This document shows positions 25,408 to 34,620 of a stretch of 64,000 bases of DNA, piece after piece; position 1 is the stretch's first letter, and the number at the start of each line of letters is the position of its first letter. Position numbers and translations under genes: made by a program. Origin of the DNA: Sphingomonadales bacterium (GTDB lineage: Bacteria; Pseudomonadota; Alphaproteobacteria; Sphingomonadales; Sphingomonadaceae). Location of the stretch: positions 1-64,000 of the forward strand of contig JAIXOE010000037.1 in the NCBI GenBank assembly GCA_027486895.1. The letters run 5' to 3'. The notes under the pieces are model-generated. The model saw only the letters and a program-made list of their open reading frames with translations, had not been told where the DNA came from and made no database searches.

Positions 25408-27677
25408 CGCCGTTTACCCTGATGCCGAATGTTCCCCGGACGGCCGCGCTTGCCGGCGTCGTATTTTCCAGCCTTGGGCTTACCCTTATGCTTGAACCGG
25501 TCGGCCGAATAGCTGCCCCCTTCGGGCAATTCGAACCTTAAAGAACCGGATATAGGGTTCGCCTCCGCGAGGCGAAGCTCAAGCCGCATACCCGGGCGAT
25601 ATTCCTGCCGTGTTTTTTCGCCGATGAGTGTTTGGCTCGCTTCATCATAATGGAAATAGTCTTTTCCAAGTGTTGAGATTGGAACTAAGCCATCACCGCC
25701 AATGCCTTCAACTGTCGCGAAAAACCCGAAATTCTGTACGCCCGTTATACGTGCCTGAACGATTTGTCCGACCTGTGCGGACAAGTAAGCCGCGATGTAG
25801 CGGTCTGTGGTTTCGCGCTCGGCTTCCATCGCGTGGCGCTCGGTCCGACTGATAGCCTCCGCCGTTGCCGGCAATCGCGCAATCGCGGCCTCGGTGAGGC
25901 CCGTAATCGGTTCGACATCCTTGATCTTAGGTTTCGGCATCTCGAGCCCATATGCACTGACCAAGGCACGGTGAACGATAAGGTCGGCATAACGCCGGAT
26001 GGGCGAGGTAAAATGCGCGTAGCTCCCCAGTGACAGGCCGAAATGCCCGACATTCGTTGGGCCGTAATAGGCCTGAGTCTGGCTGCGCAGAACGGCTTCC
26101 ATGATTTGAGGCCGGATTTCTTCGTCGATAATCTTCCCCAAGATACCGTTGAAGGTTTCCGGCTTAACCACCTGCCCCAGCGCAAAATCAATGTCGAACG
26201 TTTTGAGATATTCCTTGAGTGCTACAAGTTTCTCGCGGCTTGGCGGTTCGTGCGCGCGATAGATTAGCGACGATTTTTTGGCTTCTAGTGCCTTTGCCGC
26301 CGCCACATTGGCCGCGATCATGAAGTCTTCGACCAAGCGATGGGCTTCAAGCTGCTCTCGTTCGGCAACGCCAGTGACTCGGCCTTGCTCATCGAGCGTT
26401 ATGCGCTTTTCTGGCAGGTTGAGTTCCAATGGCGCACGCTTGGCCCGCGCTTGCGACAGCAAGCGCCAGCATGCCCATAACGGCTTCAGCGCCGTTTCCA
26501 GCAATGGATTTTCCATGGTTCCGTCGATCGCGGCTTGCGCGTCGGGATACGGAATATTGGCGGCTATCCGGGCTACTGCGCGGGTGAAACGCCATGACGT
26601 CACTTGCCCTGTCTTGCCTATGGCAAGGTGGCAGGCGAGCACCGCGCGGTCTTCCCCTGCCCGCAGCGAACATTTGTCCGACGACAATGCGTGCGGCAGC
26701 ATCGGCACGACCAGATCAGGGAAATAGACGCTATTCCCGCGCTTGGATGCTTCATGATCAAGCGCGCTGCCGGGACGGACATAATAACTCACATCGGCAA
26801 TCGCAACGATGGCGTCAAACCCGCCGGTATCCGCATTCGGTGTCGCCCAGATCGCGTCATCGAAATCCCGCGCATCGCGAGGATCGATAGCGATAATCGG
26901 CAGATGGCGAAGGTCCTCGCGGTGGTCGTCGGTGACCGGCAGTTCGCGCACCCGCTCCGCTTCACGCTCCACGGTTTCAGACATTTCAAACGGAATGCCG
27001 AATTTATGAATGGCAATCAGGCTGAAGCTTTTCGGCGCAAATGGATCGCCGAGAACCTGCGTCACGCGCGCGGACTTTTTGTGCGCATTTCCAGTCAGTT
27101 CAGCGAGTACCAACTCGCCAGCCTTCGCGTCGCCAACATCGCCGATTTGTGTATCGAAACGTGATTTTTTATCGACTGACTTTAGCCAGAAACGGCCGTT
27201 TTCGCCGCCTTCAACAACGCCCAATATCTGTTCGCTGCCCTTAGCGAGCTTCTTCATGACATGCGCGGCCCAGCCATTGCCGCGTTCTTCGGTGCGCGCC
27301 AATATGCGGTCGCCAATGCCCAACGCACTATTGCGTTTGCCTTTGGTTTCAATAACGCGGATTTTGGGTGCGGGAATGCCTTCGGCTTCCCAATGCTCCG
27401 GCACTGCAACGGCATGATTGCCGTCAATGCCGACGATTTTGAGCACAGTGACTTTTGGTACGCCACCCATTTTGTGAAAGGCGCGGCCAGGTGCCATGTC
27501 GATAAGGCCTTCGTCGGTCATGTCTTTCAACAACGCCTTGAGCGCGATCTTCTCATTCCCGCGTAGGCCGAATTCGCGTGCAATCTCGCGCTTTCCCGCA
27601 GGGTCGTTGGACGACTGGATGAAGGCGAGTATCTGTTCGCGGGATGGAAGTCCTTCAAAAGGCGTGGTTTTGGTCAT
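25404..27677 (-). CDS. rnr: Ribonuclease R
   Basis: A 757-residue 3'-5' exoribonuclease of the RNB family. It has an N-terminal winged-helix domain (LPSREQILAFIQS), cold-shock domains, the RNB catalytic domain with the Asp cluster IDPRDARDFDDAIWA near 265-279, a C-terminal S1 domain (VGQIVQARITGVQNFGFFATVEG) and a basic Lys/Gly/Arg-rich tail. It degrades structured RNA and takes part in rRNA quality control and trans-translation decay. It lies 3 bp downstream of proS on the same strand. Confidence 0.96.
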   Translation of the reverse strand: MTKTTPFEGLPSREQILAFIQSSNDPAGKREIAREFGLRGNEKIALKALLKDMTDEGLIDMAPGRAFHKMGGVPKVTVLKIVGIDGNHAVAVPEHWEAEGIPAPKIRVIETKGKRNSALGIGDRILARTEERGNGWAAHVMKKLAKGSEQILGVVEGGENGRFWLKSVDKKSRFDTQIGDVGDAKAGELVLAELTGNAHKKSARVTQVLGDPFAPKSFSLIAIHKFGIPFEMSETVEREAERVRELPVTDDHREDLRHLPIIAIDPRDARDFDDAIWATPNADTGGFDAIVAIADVSYYVRPGSALDHEASKRGNSVYFPDLVVPMLPHALSSDKCSLRAGEDRAVLACHLAIGKTGQVTSWRFTRAVARIAANIPYPDAQAAIDGTMENPLLETALKPLWACWRLLSQARAKRAPLELNLPEKRITLDEQGRVTGVAEREQLEAHRLVEDFMIAANVAAAKALEAKKSSLIYRAHEPPSREKLVALKEYLKTFDIDFALGQVVKPETFNGILGKIIDEEIRPQIMEAVLRSQTQAYYGPTNVGHFGLSLGSYAHFTSPIRRYADLIVHRALVSAYGLEMPKPKIKDVEPITGLTEAAIARLPATAEAISRTERHAMEAERETTDRYIAAYLSAQVGQIVQARITGVQNFGFFATVEGIGGDGLVPISTLGKDYFHYDEASQTLIGEKTRQEYRPGMRLELRLAEANPISGSLRFELPEGGSYSADRFKHKGKPKAGKYDAGKRGRPGNIRHQGKRR

Positions 27678-27680
27678 GCC

Positions 27681-29210
27681 TCAGTAAGTCCGGCCAATGA
27701 GTATCCGTTCCACGGCAGGGTCGCCGGTGAAGAAACAAGCACCATCTGCTGGTGCGGCATCGATTGGACTATTGCGCATCGTGAGCTTGAGCGCTTTTAA
27801 TTGCTCAACGATTTTATCCAGTGCGGCGCCGGTTGGCCGTGCCCACTGCACCTCTACCCAGCCTGCAAACTTGGCCTCGTCAACGGCAAAATGCGCGGCA
27901 AGGTCAGTAACATCGCGGCGGATGTTGGCATCAAGTCGCGCTTTTGCTTCCGTATATAATGTGGACTGAATGTCCTCAAGCAAGCCAGCAGCAGCGGCGA
28001 CGAATTCACCGCGCGGGGTGAAGGCTGTCGCGAGCTTTCCGTCGTCTTTGTATAAGCGATCGCGGCGCAAAACGGCGGCTTTGCCCTCGCCAACATCGCG
28101 TGGGCCGACCTCAACGATGATAGGCGCGCCCTTCTTCACCCACGACCAGCGCTTGTTTGATGCTTTCGTCGCCTTCGTATCCAGCAGCACGCGCAGGGGC
28201 TCACCAAATGCATTCAGTGCAAGCAGTTCCAAGCGCAGACTGCGGCAATATTCCAAAACCGCCTCGTCTTCGTCATTGTCACGCAACATCGGTATAATAA
28301 CGATTTGATGCGGCGCGATTTGTGGCGGACAGCGCAAGCCGTCGTCATCGCCATGGGTCATGATAACGCCGCCAATCATCCGCGTTGATACACCCCAGCT
28401 TGTGGTGTGTGCGTATTGCTGGCTGCCATCCTTGTCCTGATATTTGATACCCGACGCTTCGGCAAAGCCAGTGCCAAGATAATGCGATGTGCCGGCCTGA
28501 AGTGCCTTGCCGTCCTGCATCATGGCCTCGATGCTGTATGTGGCAACGGCACCCGGGAAACGTTCATTCTCAGGCTTTTCTCCGGCCACAACCGGCATTG
28601 CCAGTGGGCCTTCCGCAAAAGCGCGATACATTCCGAGCGCGCGCATGGTTTCCTGCATTGCGTCAGCGCGGTCCGCATGGGCCGTGTGCCCTTCTTGCCA
28701 TAGAAATTCACTTGTGCGCAGGAACATCCGCGTGCGCATTTCCCAACGCACAACATTTGCCCATTGGTTGACCATCAAGGGCAAATCACGCCAGCTTTGC
28801 ACCCATCGGCTCATCGCCGCGCCAATAACGGTTTCGGACGTGGGGCGAACGACCAGTGGTTCTTCCAATTTTGAATCCGGATCAGGGATCAACTTGCCTT
28901 TGCCGTCGCCGATTAACCGGTGATGCGTGACAACAGCCATTTCCTTGGCAAAGCCTTCCACATGGTCAGCTTCTTTTTCGAAAAACGATAAAGGAATAAA
29001 CAACGGAAAATAGCAATTTTCGACGCCAGCGGCTTTGATTTCCGCATCCATCAACTTCTGGATGCGTTCCCACATGCCATAGCCCCATGGGCGAATAACC
29101 ATGCATCCGCGAACACCAGATTCTTCGGCGAGGTCAGCCTCTGAAATGACTTCCTGATACCAGCCCGCGAAATTTTGAGCGCGCGTGACGCTTAAAGCAT
29201 GTTTTATCAA
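27681..29210 (-). CDS. proS: Prolyl-tRNA synthetase, archaeal/eukaryote-like short type
   Basis: A 509-residue class II synthetase. It opens with SVTRAQNFAGWYQEVI and RGCMVIRPWGYGMWE, has motif 2 VVRWEMRTRMFLRTSEFLWQEGHTAH and the anticodon-binding domain after about 290, and ends in a C-terminal Tyr (ILIGRTY). The editing (INS) domain of the long bacterial form is absent, and the C-terminal zinc-like domain with terminal Tyr marks the archaeal/eukaryote-like type known in scattered bacteria. It precedes rnr by 3 bp and follows phaR by 39 bp. No second proS is in the window. Confidence 0.95.
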   Translation of the reverse strand: MIKHALSVTRAQNFAGWYQEVISEADLAEESGVRGCMVIRPWGYGMWERIQKLMDAEIKAAGVENCYFPLFIPLSFFEKEADHVEGFAKEMAVVTHHRLIGDGKGKLIPDPDSKLEEPLVVRPTSETVIGAAMSRWVQSWRDLPLMVNQWANVVRWEMRTRMFLRTSEFLWQEGHTAHADRADAMQETMRALGMYRAFAEGPLAMPVVAGEKPENERFPGAVATYSIEAMMQDGKALQAGTSHYLGTGFAEASGIKYQDKDGSQQYAHTTSWGVSTRMIGGVIMTHGDDDGLRCPPQIAPHQIVIIPMLRDNDEDEAVLEYCRSLRLELLALNAFGEPLRVLLDTKATKASNKRWSWVKKGAPIIVEVGPRDVGEGKAAVLRRDRLYKDDGKLATAFTPRGEFVAAAAGLLEDIQSTLYTEAKARLDANIRRDVTDLAAHFAVDEAKFAGWVEVQWARPTGAALDKIVEQLKALKLTMRNSPIDAAPADGACFFTGDPAVERILIGRTY

Positions 29211-29249
29211 AATCTTACCTGTTACTTTAAAGTGAATGTGATCGCGGGA

Positions 29250-29807
29250 TTAATCCGCAGCAATTTTATCGAGCTTTGCCTGCAGTTCAGCAATCTGCTG
29301 CTTGAGATCGGCAATAGTCTCGGTTTGCGCTGACTTGCCACCTGTCAGACCGCTAAGATTGGGTATCAAAGCCTCACGCGCGGAGCGCATGAACTCGATA
29401 TTCTGCTTTGCAATGTGACCAAAGGGGCCTGAGGTAATTGCGGTTTCAATCGCATCCTGTACCTGCTTCTGGTTCTTGCGGAAATTGTCCATCGAACTTT
29501 CGAGAAACTGCGGAACCATTCCCTGCATTGAATCGCCGTACATAGCGATCAATTGCTTCAGGAACCCGACCGGCAACATTTGCTGCCCGCTGTTTTCTTC
29601 TTCCATGATGATTTGCGTGAGCACACCATGCGTGATGTCATCGTTCGTCTTGGCATCCACAACCTTGAAATCGATATCCTTACGAGTCAGTTCCGCGAGG
29701 AAGTCCAACGTGATATATTTAGACGAATGGGTGTTATAGAGCCGCCGGTTCGCGTATTTTTTGATAATGATTGGTCCATCACCGTTTCTGCTGGCTGCAC
29801 GTGCCAT
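29250..29807 (-). CDS. phaR: Polyhydroxyalkanoate synthesis regulator PhaR
   Basis: A 185-residue regulator. The DNA-binding N-terminal domain shows IIKKYANRRLYNTHSSKYITL (first line of the PhaR/PHB accumulation regulator fold) and is followed by a PHB-binding domain (IIMEEENSGQQMLP, LKQLIAMYGDSMQ). The C-terminus is a coiled coil (IADLKQQIAELQAKLDKIA). PhaR represses phasin and PHA genes until polymer granules titrate it. No PHA synthase or phasin gene is in this window. It lies upstream of proS on the same strand. Confidence 0.93.
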   Translation of the reverse strand: MARAASRNGDGPIIIKKYANRRLYNTHSSKYITLDFLAELTRKDIDFKVVDAKTNDDITHGVLTQIIMEEENSGQQMLPVGFLKQLIAMYGDSMQGMVPQFLESSMDNFRKNQKQVQDAIETAITSGPFGHIAKQNIEFMRSAREALIPNLSGLTGGKSAQTETIADLKQQIAELQAKLDKIAAD

Positions 29808-30253
29808 AGCTATTCCTTTCGCGGATAATAAAGGCCCGATAGCACCAAGCCGTGGTGCACTGCAACATCAGCGCGCTGTGTAACGAAAATCAGCCGCGAT
29901 TCGGCGTTCGGCGTAATTATATTACAAGGATGCTGGCTTGCTGAGCATATAATATAGGACAGAATGGCGACGTTCCTGACATCCGCAAAAAATGTTTCAA
30001 AATGACGCTTTTTGGCTCTTTGCATCAATTTTTACGCTTCGACTGTTCTAAATGTTATATAATTTCACAAATATTCCCGACGCCGACATTTTGATGCCAA
30101 CTCGCCGATCTACAGTGGTTCGCCCTATGTGGCCCGAAGGCAACAATATTGCAAAAAGACGACTTTTTCGTGCCGAGCTATTGCACATGCCCGACGTCTG
30201 CGCTTTACCGATGCATTAATTGAAAATGAACAACCAAGCTGGGGAGCTTTTTG
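29808..30253. other. 446-bp divergent intergenic region between phaR and a TonB-dependent receptor gene
   Basis: The only gap over 300 bp in the window. It must hold the promoters of phaR (leftwards) and of the receptor gene (rightwards). It is A/T-rich between about 29990 and 30080 and has a TATAAT at 30058-30063, but no convincing -35 at the right distance. I found no ORF beyond a dozen codons, no tRNA-like or riboswitch-like fold and no clear repeat. Confidence 0.5.
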
Positions 30254-33200
30254 ATGAAGAAGTCACGTTTGTTGATTGCAGGGTCTGCTATCAGCCTCGC
30301 GCTGTTTAGTGCCGTTCCATCTTACGCGCAGGTTGCGCAATCGGATGAAGAAAATGCCAAGGAAGACGAAGCCGATGAAGCAGAAGAGGAAGGCACCGCC
30401 CAACCTATTCTAGTCACCGGTTCGCGTATTGCGCGTCCAACGCTGCAATCCGCCGTTCCATTGACGTCAGTTACCATCGAAGACCTTACCGGCACCGGTG
30501 AACTTTCGCTTGGTGACGCGCTGAACGATCTTCCATCGCTGCGTTCAACCTTCAGCTCGGGCAACTCGAGCCGCTTCATTGGTACTGCCGGCCTCAGCCT
30601 TCTCGACCTTCGTGGTCTTGGTACCGACCGTACGCTGGTTCTGGTAAACGGCCGTCGTCACGTCACATCGACACCAGGCGACAATGGTTTTGACGTGAAC
30701 ACCGTTCCAACCGACCTTGTTGAGCGTATCGACATCGTCACTGGCGGTAACTCGGCTATTTACGGTTCGGACGCTGTTGCAGGCGTTGTGAACTTCATCA
30801 TGAAGCGCGACTATGACGGCGTTGCAGTGCGTGCACAGGGCGGCATTTCGTCACGTGGCGACCGCGGGACATATTTCGCTAGCGTACTTGCTGGTCAAAA
30901 CTTTGCAGACGGCCGTGGTAACATTGCTGTTTCAGGTGAATATACCCGCCAACAGCCATTGTACTTCAACCAGCGCAATGGTTTGAGCGGCGCAGCCACC
31001 GGCCGTTGCCAGTTCCAGCTTACCGATCTTCAGGGTGCTGCGGGCGGCGAAGTTGGCTTTAGCGCGACTGACGGCATTCCGGACAACTCGTTCCTGTGCG
31101 GCATCCGCAACGGTACGATCTCTGACGCCGGTACAGTTGGTGGCCTCAGCGGCGGCCGCTTCCTTCGCTTTGACGATTTCGGCAACCTGTTTGTTGATAC
31201 GCCAACTCAGAACTTTGCGGGCGTAGGCTCAGGCAACACCCAGGGCGGCTTTGGTTCGACACTGCGCAACACCGGCAGCCTTTTGGCCGCGGTTGACCGT
31301 TATGCCGTCAACCTGTTGGCACATTATGACGTATCCGATGCGTTCAAGCCCTTCATCGAAGCCAAATATGTCCGTACGGACGTATCGGGCGAAGGCCAGC
31401 CAAGCTTCTTCTCCGGCGTGCCGCAGACCCTTGGTGGTCCAGCATTCCGTTGCAACAACGGCTTCCTGACCGCGCAGAACCTAACTGTGCTTCAACAGAA
31501 TGGTCTGTGCTCGAACGTGGCAACCGGTACATTCGGTCTGAACCGCTTCAACATCGACCTTGGTGGTCGTCGTTTTGAAGGTACGCGTGAAACCTACCGT
31601 GCGGTTGCTGGTATCGAAGGTACCTTCAACGATGATTGGAACTACGAACTCGCCGTCAACTACGGCCGTTTCAAAGCACTTGGTTTCAACACGAACAACC
31701 TGGTTATCTTTACCCAGGACGGTTCTGCATATGATGGCTTCAACCTTGCTGCTGATGCGGTAGTTGCACCTGCTGGTTTCACCGGTACCAACTTCGTAAC
31801 CAATGATGCCGGCCAACGCGTCATCTGCCGCGTCAATGCGGTGACGAACGTGAATGCGGCTTGTATTCCAGTTAACGTATTCGGTCAGAACCGTGCCGAC
31901 CCACGTGCACTCGACTTCATCAATACCGAAGGCCGCACTGACGAGTTTGCAAGCCAGTTCGTCGCATCGGCATTTGTCGGTGGTGACCTTTCGCAATTGT
32001 TCGAACTGCCAGGTGGTCCAATCGCATTCGCATTCGGTGCTGAATACCGTAAGGAAAAAGCCAGCATCGATTATGATGAACTGACATCAAGCGGTGCAAC
32101 CTTCCTGAACGCTTTGCAGGACTTCCGTCCACCAGCATTTACCGTCAAGGAAGCATATGGCGAAATCCAGGTTCCATTGTTGAAGGATATGCCTTTCGCC
32201 AAGGAGCTGTCGGTAAACTTCGCTGGTCGTGTTTCGGACTATAACACTTCGACGGGTACGGTTTATGCGTACAACGTTCAGGGTGTATATGCTCCGATCG
32301 AAGACGTTCGTTTCCGCGCTGCTTATGCAACGTCGGTTCGTGCGCCAACGCAGGGCGACCTGTTCTCGACCGCTTCTGAGAACTTCGCGTTCATCGGTGA
32401 CCCATGCGATCTGGTTTCGCCAGGAAGCACAACTGCAGCTAACTGCTTGGCCGCTGGCGTACCAGCCACCGCCAACGCAGCTTTGGTCGCAGCTTGCGCA
32501 ACCACTGCGTTCCCGGTTGCTTTGGGTGCACCGTTCATCAACTGTACTGCACGTACAGCTTCGACCGGCTTCCTTTCGGGTGGTAACCCCACTCTGATCG
32601 AAGAAAAGGGCAAGAGCTTGACGTTGGGTGTTGTTGTTGAGCCTAGCTTCATCCCTGGCCTCAGCCTCACCGTCGATTATTACAAGATCAAGGTTGAGAA
32701 CCTGATTGCCGCATTGAGCGCGCAGACAATCATCAACCTTTGCTACACCAACGCTTCGGGCATCAACAACCCGTTCTGCGCCACAGTGCAGCGTAATCCT
32801 TCGACTGGCCTGTTTGTTGAGCCTGCAGTTATCTCGGGCGGCGTTAACTTCGCGTCGCAGAAGACCAAGGGTATCGACTTCGACCTCGCTTACCGTAAGA
32901 CCTTCGACAATGGTGATCGTTTCACCACCCGTCTTATCGCGACGCGCGTTCTGACGCTCGACAACTACACCGATCCAACCAACCCAGTTGCACCTAACCG
33001 TCAGCTGAGCGAATTGGGCGATCCAAAGTGGTCGGCAAGCTTCTCGATGGGTTATGACTTCGGTGATTTCGATGTTCTGTATGCTGCTCGTTATATCGGC
33101 AAGCAGACCATTGGTACATTTGAAGCGCAGAACAGCTACTTCGGTCAGTGCCCATTGACAGGCACGTTCCGTGGTCAGACCGGCATCAACGGCGGCACTT

Positions 33201-33454
33201 GCGATGCAGTGTTGGGTAACATTGTGAAACTGGCTCCAGCCAACGCTGACCAGTTCCCACAGATCAACTACCCAGATGTTCTGTATCATGACATCCGTAT
33301 CGGCTTCGACGTAGGCAACGATTTCCGTTTCTACGCTGGCGTCAACAACCTGCTCGATAAGCAGCCACCACTTGGCTTGCTTGGTACAGCCGGTGGCGAT
33401 CCGTTCGACAGCTTCGGTCGTAACTTCTTCTTCGGAATCAACGCTGATTTCTAA
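30254..33454 (+). CDS. TonB-dependent outer-membrane receptor
   Basis: A 1066-residue TonB-dependent transporter. The signal peptide (1-25) ends SYA-Q. After an acidic stretch (about 30-46, mostly Glu, Asp and Ala) comes the box ILVTGSRIARP, then the plug domain (LRGLGTDRTLVLVNGRRH, IVTGGNSAIYGSDAVAGVV) and a large beta-barrel ending in an aromatic strand with final Phe (FFFGINADF). The long, Gly/Asn-rich loops are typical of the large receptors of sphingomonads, which take up oligosaccharides, peptides or similar; the substrate is not known. The start is the ATG at 30254 with GGGGAG 7 bp upstream. Codon use is strongly biased (GGT, CGT, ACC, AAC), suggesting high expression. It stands alone with its own terminator. 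Confidence 0.95.
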   Translation: MKKSRLLIAGSAISLALFSAVPSYAQVAQSDEENAKEDEADEAEEEGTAQPILVTGSRIARPTLQSAVPLTSVTIEDLTGTGELSLGDALNDLPSLRSTFSSGNSSRFIGTAGLSLLDLRGLGTDRTLVLVNGRRHVTSTPGDNGFDVNTVPTDLVERIDIVTGGNSAIYGSDAVAGVVNFIMKRDYDGVAVRAQGGISSRGDRGTYFASVLAGQNFADGRGNIAVSGEYTRQQPLYFNQRNGLSGAATGRCQFQLTDLQGAAGGEVGFSATDGIPDNSFLCGIRNGTISDAGTVGGLSGGRFLRFDDFGNLFVDTPTQNFAGVGSGNTQGGFGSTLRNTGSLLAAVDRYAVNLLAHYDVSDAFKPFIEAKYVRTDVSGEGQPSFFSGVPQTLGGPAFRCNNGFLTAQNLTVLQQNGLCSNVATGTFGLNRFNIDLGGRRFEGTRETYRAVAGIEGTFNDDWNYELAVNYGRFKALGFNTNNLVIFTQDGSAYDGFNLAADAVVAPAGFTGTNFVTNDAGQRVICRVNAVTNVNAACIPVNVFGQNRADPRALDFINTEGRTDEFASQFVASAFVGGDLSQLFELPGGPIAFAFGAEYRKEKASIDYDELTSSGATFLNALQDFRPPAFTVKEAYGEIQVPLLKDMPFAKELSVNFAGRVSDYNTSTGTVYAYNVQGVYAPIEDVRFRAAYATSVRAPTQGDLFSTASENFAFIGDPCDLVSPGSTTAANCLAAGVPATANAALVAACATTAFPVALGAPFINCTARTASTGFLSGGNPTLIEEKGKSLTLGVVVEPSFIPGLSLTVDYYKIKVENLIAALSAQTIINLCYTNASGINNPFCATVQRNPSTGLFVEPAVISGGVNFASQKTKGIDFDLAYRKTFDNGDRFTTRLIATRVLTLDNYTDPTNPVAPNRQLSELGDPKWSASFSMGYDFGDFDVLYAARYIGKQTIGTFEAQNSYFGQCPLTGTFRGQTGINGGTCDAVLGNIVKLAPANADQFPQINYPDVLYHDIRIGFDVGNDFRFYAGVNNLLDKQPPLGLLGTAGGDPFDSFGRNFFFGINADF

Positions 33455-33481
33455 GTCGAAATAACTTCGAGACAAAAAAGA

Positions 33482-33507
33482 AGGGCGCCCATGTGGCGCC
33501 CTTTTTT
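33482..33507 (+). terminator. Rho-independent terminator after the receptor gene
   Basis: Stem AGGGCGCC / GGCGCCCT with a 5-nt loop CATGT, followed by six T. A run of A before the stem (33474-33479) means the same hairpin can also terminate alr transcripts arriving from the opposite strand, so it is probably bidirectional. Confidence 0.92.
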
Positions 33508-33545
33508 ATTGCCGTGCTCCCGTCCCGATGAAACGGCCGTAAAAG

Positions 33546-34589
33546 CTAACGCCAAATACGCTCGAAACGCGTTCCTAAGTTGGTGATCAATTCATATTGG
33601 GAAAGCCCGGTCAGAGCGGATGCCGTCGGCAGGTCATAATCCACGTCGACCCAGTCCCCCTCGCGAAGCTCAGGCGCTGCACTGATGTCGATCGTCACCA
33701 GATCCATTGATACGCGACCAAGAACAGGCAATGCGACCGCACCATGATGCGCATGCCCCTTGCCCGAAAATGCACGCAGATAACCATCGGCATATCCGAT
33801 GGAGATTGTCCCGACTGCCGTTTCATCACGACAGACATGCGTAGCATTATAGCCAATGCTTGTGCCCGCTGCCAATGTCCGCACCTGAAGCAGCCGCGCA
33901 GAAAGTCGCGCGACAGGTTTGATAAACGCATCCATGCCGGGCCGCGCAATGCCCCCATAAAGGCTAAGCCCGGGACGGGTGAGATCGTAATGATAATCCG
34001 TGCCGAGCATGATGCCTGCGCTGTTCGCAAGGCTAAGTCGTTTCGCCCCCGAAGCCGCCACGCGTTCATGAAATAGGCGCTGCTGCGCACTGTTCTGCGC
34101 GCTATCCTCATCAGCAGACGCCAAATGCGACAGCAGCAGATCGATATCCAGGCTTCGCAGATCGCATTGCGACATTTGCTCTGCGCCAATGCCAAGCCGA
34201 TTGATGCCGCTATCGAACATGACGTGACAACGCCCGCCTCCAGACGCGTGCCACATGGCCACCTGCTCAGGCGTGTTCAGCACGGGCACTGCGCCTAAAG
34301 CGCGTATGTGCGGAATGTCCTGCGCCTGAATGCCATTCAAGACCGATATCCATGCCGGAGGAATGACGTCAGCGATCGCAGCGGCTTCACCCCAATGGGC
34401 AACGAAAAAGTCGCGGCATCCTGCATCGCGTAATCGGGCGGCCACTTCACGCGCGCCAAGTCCATAGCCATTGGCTTTGACCGCAGCGCCTGCCTGCGCC
34501 GAACTGCTCCGTGTGTTAAGCGCTTGCCAATTCGAAGTAAGGGCTTCGCCATCAAGGGTTAAACGCAGCGGGGGTTCAAAATCGGTCAT
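33546..34589 (-). CDS. alr: Alanine racemase
   Basis: A 347-residue PLP-dependent racemase that makes D-alanine for peptidoglycan. The PLP lysine is K38 in AVKANGYGLGA; ISIGYADGYLRAF and GRVSMDLVTIDIS are the usual C-terminal domain blocks. The protein is slightly shorter than the common 360-380 residues. It follows the MHS transporter gene by 31 bp on the same strand and is convergent with the TonB-dependent receptor, sharing its bidirectional terminator. Confidence 0.94.
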   Translation of the reverse strand: MTDFEPPLRLTLDGEALTSNWQALNTRSSSAQAGAAVKANGYGLGAREVAARLRDAGCRDFFVAHWGEAAAIADVIPPAWISVLNGIQAQDIPHIRALGAVPVLNTPEQVAMWHASGGGRCHVMFDSGINRLGIGAEQMSQCDLRSLDIDLLLSHLASADEDSAQNSAQQRLFHERVAASGAKRLSLANSAGIMLGTDYHYDLTRPGLSLYGGIARPGMDAFIKPVARLSARLLQVRTLAAGTSIGYNATHVCRDETAVGTISIGYADGYLRAFSGKGHAHHGAVALPVLGRVSMDLVTIDISAAPELREGDWVDVDYDLPTASALTGLSQYELITNLGTRFERIWR

Positions 34590-34620
34590 CGGCGGCCTTT
34601 TGCCCCTACCCCATTGCGTG

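Noticed and set aside
32087-33475. A 462-codon open frame on the minus strand opposite the TonB-dependent receptor.
   Set aside because: Its sequence is repetitive in Val, Glu, Arg and Thr and fits no family. It arises because the strong codon bias of the receptor gene removes stop codons on the opposite strand. The plus-strand protein has full domain support.
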